Source of the DNA: Betaproteobacteria bacterium
Lineage (GTDB): Bacteria > Pseudomonadota > Gammaproteobacteria > Burkholderiales > SG8-39
Length of the DNA: 7,279 nucleotides
Assembly: GCA_011391185.1 (NCBI GenBank)
Contig: JAABRB010000177.1
Location: 1 to 7,279, forward strand
Reading direction: 5' to 3'
Every line of letters starts with the position of its first letter. Positions within the stretch are counted from its first letter, which is position 1. This document shows positions 4,042-7,279 of this stretch, piece after piece. The notes under the pieces were generated by a model. That model made no database searches and had not been told where the DNA came from. It saw nothing but the letters and a program-made list of their open reading frames with translations. A program made the position numbers and the translations under genes.

Positions 4042-6990
4042 ATGCTGCTAACCAGAAAAGCCACCAGTGCCGCAGCGCCGCAATCGCGGCTCGCGCGGGG
4101 TCTCAACGGAATGCTCGGCCGTACGATCGACCGGCGCGCGTTTCTCAAGCGCTCCGGCGTCACCGTCGGCGCCGGCGCGGTCGCCAGCCAGCTGCCGTTC
4201 AACATGATCAAGAAGGCCGCGGCCGCGGACAGCGCCGGCGGCGGAAAGAGCGAAGTGCGTCGCACCGTCTGCACGCACTGCTCGGTCGGCTGCGCCATCG
4301 ATGCCGTGGTGCAAAACGGCGTCTGGGTACGCCAAGAACCGGTATTCGATTCGCCGCTCAATCTCGGGGCGCATTGCGCCAAGGGCGCGTCGGTGCGCGA
4401 GCACGGGATGACCGAGCATTCGCATCGCCTGCGCTACCCGATGAAGCTCGAGGGCGGCAAGTGGAAAAAGCTCTCCTGGGACCAGGCCTACTCCGAGATC
4501 ACCGACAAGCTGAAGAAGATCCGCGCGGAAAGCGGCCCGGACGCGCTCTTCGTTCTCGGCTCGTCCAAGCACAACAACGAGCAGTCGTACCTGCTGCGCA
4601 AGTGGATCTCGCTCTGGGGCTCGAACAACGTCGACCACCAGGCCCGGATCTGCCACTCGACGACGGTTGCGGGCATCGCCAACACGTGGGGCTACGGGGC
4701 GATGACCAACTCGTACAACGACGAGCAGAACTCGAAGTGCCTCTTTTTCCTCGGCTCGAACGCGGCCGAGGCGCACCCGGTCTCGATGCTGCACACGCTG
4801 CACGCGAAGGAGAACGGGGCCAAGGTCATCGTCGCCGACCCGCGCTACACGCGCACCGCCGCGAAGGCCGACAAGTACGTGCGGATGCGCTCCGGCACCG
4901 ACGTCGCGATGCTCTTCGGGCTGATGTATCACATCTTCAAGAACGGCTGGGAAGACAAGGACTACATCGCGAAGCGCGTCTACGGCATGGACAAGGTCAA
5001 GGAAGAGGTCATGGCCAAGTACACGCCGGCAGCGGTCGAGGAAGTCACCGGCGTCCCCGAGAAGGAGATGTACGAAGTCGCGAAGATGCTCGCCGACAAT
5101 CGCCCGGGCTTCATCATCTGGGCGATGGGCCAGACCCAGCACACCAACGGCAACGCCATCGTCCGCGCCAGCGCAATCCTGATGCTCGTGCTCGGCAACG
5201 CGGGACGCACCGGCGGCGGCGCGAACATCTATCGCGGCCACGACAACGTGCAGGGTGCGACCGACGTCGGCCCGAACTCCCATACCCTGCCTGGCTACTA
5301 CGGGCTCGCGGCGGGTGCGTGGAAGCACTGGGCGCGGGTGTGGAACGTCGACTACGACTGGATGGTGAAGCAGTTCGCCGATCCCAAGCTGATGACCAAG
5401 GGCGGCATCACCGTGTCGCGCTGGGTGGACGGCGTGCTCGAGAAGAAGGAAAACCTCGACCAGCCGTCGAACCTGCGCGCGGTGGTCTTCTGGGGCCATG
5501 CGCCGAATTCACAGACGCGCGGCCTCGACATGCTGAAGGCCATGGAAAAGCTCGACATGATGGTGGTCATCGACCCCTATCCGTCGGCCTCCGCGGCGAT
5601 GTTCGCAAAGGTGCGGAAGGACGGCGCCTACCTGCTGCCCGCTGCCACGCAGTTCGAGTGCTCGGGAAGCGTCACGGCGTCGAACCGGTCGGTGCAGTGG
5701 CGCGAGCAGGTCATTGAACCGTTGTTCGAGTCGCGCAACGATCACATGATCATGTACCAGCTCGCCGAGAAGCTCGGCTTCGCCGACCAGCTGATCGGAA
5801 AACGCGACGGCAAGCAGAACGTCAAGCTGGTGAAGGGCAAGGGCGGCATGCTGGAGCCCGATATCGAGGACGTGCTGCGCGAGATCAACAGTGGCACGTG
5901 GACGATTGGCTACACCGGGCAGTCGCCCGAGCGCATCCAGGCGCACATGCGCAACCTGCACGTCTTCGACGTGAAGTCGCTGCGTGCGGTGGGCGGCAAG
6001 GACGCGAAGACCGGGTACGACCTGACCGGCGACTACTTCGGCCTGCCGTGGCCGTGCTGGGGTAACCCATCCGTGAAACATCCGGGCACACCCAACCTCT
6101 ACGACACGTCGAAGAGCGTGATGGACGGCGGCGGCACCTTCCGCGCGAATTTCGGGGTCGTGAGGGACGGCGTCGACCTGCTGGCCGGCGAGGGTTCCCA
6201 CTCGGTCGGCAGCGAGCTCACGTCCGGCTATCCCGAGTTCGACGACAAGCTCCTCAAGAAGCTGGGCTGGTGGGACGACCTGACCGCGGACGAGAAGAAA
6301 GAAGCCGAAGGCAAGAACTGGAAGACCGACCTCTCGGGCGGCATTCAGCGTGCCGCGCTGAAGCACCAGTGTGTCCCGTTCGGCAACGCCAAGGCCCGTG
6401 CCCTGGTGTGGAACTTCCCGGATGCGGTGCCGCTGCACCGCGAGCCGCTCTATTCGCCGCGGCCCGACATGGTGGCGAAGTGGCCGACCCACGAGGACAA
6501 GAAGTTCCTCGACCGCGTGCCGACGCTCTTCAAGACCGTGCAGGACAAGTCGGTGGCCGACGGGGATGCGAAGAAGTTCCCGCTCATCCTCACGAGCGGC
6601 CGGCTGGTCGAGTACGAGGGGGGAGGCGAGGAAACCCGGTCCAATCCGTGGCTTGCCGAGCTGCAGCAGGACGCCTTCATCGAGATCAGTCCGAAGGTGG
6701 CGGCCGATCGCGACGTCCGCAACGGCGAGTATGTCTGGGTGAGCTCGCCGACCGGCGCGCGCATCAAGGTCAAGGCGCAGGTGACCGAGCGGGTGGGGAA
6801 CGACACGGTGTTCATCCCGTTCCACTTCTCCGGCTGGTGGCAGGGGGACGACATGCTCGCCTTCTATCCGGACGGCGCGGCGCCGATCGTGCGCGGCGAG
6901 GCGGTGAACACGGCCACGACCTACGGCTACGACATCGTCACCAACATGCAGGAGACCAAGACCACGCTTTGCCAGGTGGCCAAGGCCTGA
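4042..6990 (+). CDS. fdhA: Formate dehydrogenase alpha (catalytic) subunit, Tat-exported, Cys-type
   Basis: This 982-residue enzyme of the DMSO reductase superfamily oxidises formate to CO2 at a Mo or W centre held by two pyranopterin guanine dinucleotides, acting in the periplasm. Residues 30-36 (DRRAFLK) form the twin-arginine motif; a hydrophobic stretch (about 38-56) and AAAAD (59-63) suggest a cleavage region. The [4Fe-4S] ligands are C77, C80, C84 and C112, and K114 in the CAKG segment is the lysine that usually links this cluster to the pterin. The metal ligand is Cys204, followed by the catalytic-type His205, in the ARICHSTTVAG context; many relatives have selenocysteine there. R398 in YRGHDNVQG matches the conserved active-site Arg. 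The C-terminal dinucleotide-binding domain spans about 846-975. Length is close to E. coli FdnG/FdoG (about 1015). FdhB follows after 30 bases. The protein is not the cytoplasmic NAD-linked type, because it has a Tat signal and lacks the extra N-terminal ferredoxin clusters of that type. Confidence 0.96.
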   Translation: MLLTRKATSAAAPQSRLARGLNGMLGRTIDRRAFLKRSGVTVGAGAVASQLPFNMIKKAAAADSAGGGKSEVRRTVCTHCSVGCAIDAVVQNGVWVRQEPVFDSPLNLGAHCAKGASVREHGMTEHSHRLRYPMKLEGGKWKKLSWDQAYSEITDKLKKIRAESGPDALFVLGSSKHNNEQSYLLRKWISLWGSNNVDHQARICHSTTVAGIANTWGYGAMTNSYNDEQNSKCLFFLGSNAAEAHPVSMLHTLHAKENGAKVIVADPRYTRTAAKADKYVRMRSGTDVAMLFGLMYHIFKNGWEDKDYIAKRVYGMDKVKEEVMAKYTPAAVEEVTGVPEKEMYEVAKMLADNRPGFIIWAMGQTQHTNGNAIVRASAILMLVLGNAGRTGGGANIYRGHDNVQGATDVGPNSHTLPGYYGLAAGAWKHWARVWNVDYDWMVKQFADPKLMTKGGITVSRWVDGVLEKKENLDQPSNLRAVVFWGHAPNSQTRGLDMLKAMEKLDMMVVIDPYPSASAAMFAKVRKDGAYLLPAATQFECSGSVTASNRSVQWREQVIEPLFESRNDHMIMYQLAEKLGFADQLIGKRDGKQNVKLVKGKGGMLEPDIEDVLREINSGTWTIGYTGQSPERIQAHMRNLHVFDVKSLRAVGGKDAKTGYDLTGDYFGLPWPCWGNPSVKHPGTPNLYDTSKSVMDGGGTFRANFGVVRDGVDLLAGEGSHSVGSELTSGYPEFDDKLLKKLGWWDDLTADEKKEAEGKNWKTDLSGGIQRAALKHQCVPFGNAKARALVWNFPDAVPLHREPLYSPRPDMVAKWPTHEDKKFLDRVPTLFKTVQDKSVADGDAKKFPLILTSGRLVEYEGGGEETRSNPWLAELQQDAFIEISPKVAADRDVRNGEYVWVSSPTGARIKVKAQVTERVGNDTVFIPFHFSGWWQGDDMLAFYPDGAAPIVRGEAVNTATTYGYDIVTNMQETKTTLCQVAKA

Positions 6991-7008
6991 CGCGCATAGG
7001 ACAAGGAT

Positions 7009-7014
7009 AAGGAG
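7009..7014 (+). promoter_or_regulatory. Ribosome binding site of fdhB
   Basis: AAGGAG lies 6 bases before the ATG at 7021, in the 30-base gap after fdhA. The gap shows no hairpin or T-run, so read-through from fdhA into fdhB is expected. Confidence 0.75.
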
Positions 7015-7020
7015 ACGATC

Positions 7021-7279
7021 ATGGCTAGAATGAAATTCCTGAGCGACGTCGAACGGTGCATCGAGTGCAATGGCTGCGTCACCGCCTGCAAGAACACGAA
7101 CGATGTGCCCTGGGGCGTGAACCGGCGGCGCGTGGTGACTGTCAACGACGGTGTCATCGGCGCGGAGAAATCCATCTCGGTCGCGTGCATGCACTGCTCG
7201 GACGCGCCTTGCATGGCGGTGTGCCCGGTGGATTGCTTCTATCGGACCGAGGAAGGTGTGGTCCTGCACGACAAAGACC
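7021..7279 (+). CDS. fdhB: Formate dehydrogenase iron-sulfur (beta) subunit, 5' part
   Basis: The first 86 codons of the electron-transfer subunit are present; the gene runs off the window, so the end is not a true stop. It belongs to the four-cluster ferredoxin family of molybdoenzyme beta subunits (FDH3-type). Residues 12-23 give the first motif C13-x2-C16-x2-C19-x3-C23, and a second group has C56-x2-C59-x4-C64-x3-C68-P. The segments RCIECNGCVTACK and SVACMHCSDAPCMAVCPVDC are typical of this subunit. No signal peptide is seen, as expected for a partner that is carried through the Tat pathway bound to FdhA. It would move electrons from the FdhA cluster to a membrane cytochrome b subunit, normally encoded next. 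The remaining cluster motifs, expected further on, are outside the window. Confidence 0.95.
   Translation, partial: MARMKFLSDVERCIECNGCVTACKNTNDVPWGVNRRRVVTVNDGVIGAEKSISVACMHCSDAPCMAVCPVDCFYRTEEGVVLHDKD

Noticed and set aside
4048..5499. Long - strand open frame opposite the first half of fdhA
   Set aside because: It shadows a confidently identified gene with conserved catalytic motifs; the translation is low-complexity Val/Arg/His-rich.
6991..7020. Terminator or regulatory hairpin between fdhA and fdhB
   Set aside because: The 30-base gap has no inverted repeat or T-run, only a ribosome binding site; the subunits are expected to be co-expressed.
5509..7269. Long - strand open frame opposite the end of fdhA and the start of fdhB
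   Set aside because: It spans two certain + strand genes and their ribosome binding site; no domain is recognisable.

Overview
The window is a GC-rich stretch of bacterial chromosome in which every gene lies on the + strand. It looks like one continuous operon for a periplasmic, respiratory, molybdenum- or tungsten-dependent formate dehydrogenase (FDH). GC content, codon choice and gene set (DUF3305, DUF3306, a large polyferredoxin, a TorD-like chaperone, a small Tat protein, FdhA, FdhB) fit a proteobacterium. My best guess is a betaproteobacterium, but this rests on gene order and resemblance, not on a phylogenetic marker.

Layout: 7-477 is a DUF3305 protein whose frame is open to the left edge. 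493-1068 is a DUF3306 protein. 1072-3168 is a 698-residue multi-cluster iron-sulfur protein. 3165-3809 is a TorD/DmsD-type chaperone, overlapping the previous gene by 4 bases (ATGA). 3832-4026 is a 64-residue Tat-signal protein of the formate dehydrogenase region family. 4042-6990 is the catalytic alpha subunit FdhA, with Cys in place of selenocysteine at the metal site. 7021-7279 is the 5' part of the iron-sulfur beta subunit FdhB, cut by the window end. Gaps between genes run from -4 to 30 bases. There is no intergenic stretch long enough to hide another gene, and I see no terminator, RNA gene, mobile element or CRISPR array.

How the genes work together (family knowledge plus inference): FdhA is folded in the cytoplasm, loaded with the pyranopterin cofactor and a [4Fe-4S] cluster under the care of the TorD-like chaperone, and exported by the Tat pathway together with FdhB. 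There it oxidises formate and passes electrons through FdhB to a membrane cytochrome b subunit, expected just downstream. The DUF3305, DUF3306 and polyferredoxin proteins show no export signals and probably stay in the cytoplasm, where maturation or electron supply are plausible jobs; none of these roles can be proved from sequence.

The most interesting item is the polyferredoxin at 1072-3168. By eye its domain order looks like a remodelled heterodisulfide reductase HdrA: an N-terminal Cys domain, a shortened nucleotide-binding Rossmann segment, an SGYLGEF-type bridge and a ferredoxin pair with one Cys replaced by His. These are followed by a second pair of clusters, a segment resembling MvhD without its cysteines, and a C-terminal two-cluster ferredoxin. 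It may be an undescribed cytoplasmic electron hub dedicated to formate dehydrogenase assembly.
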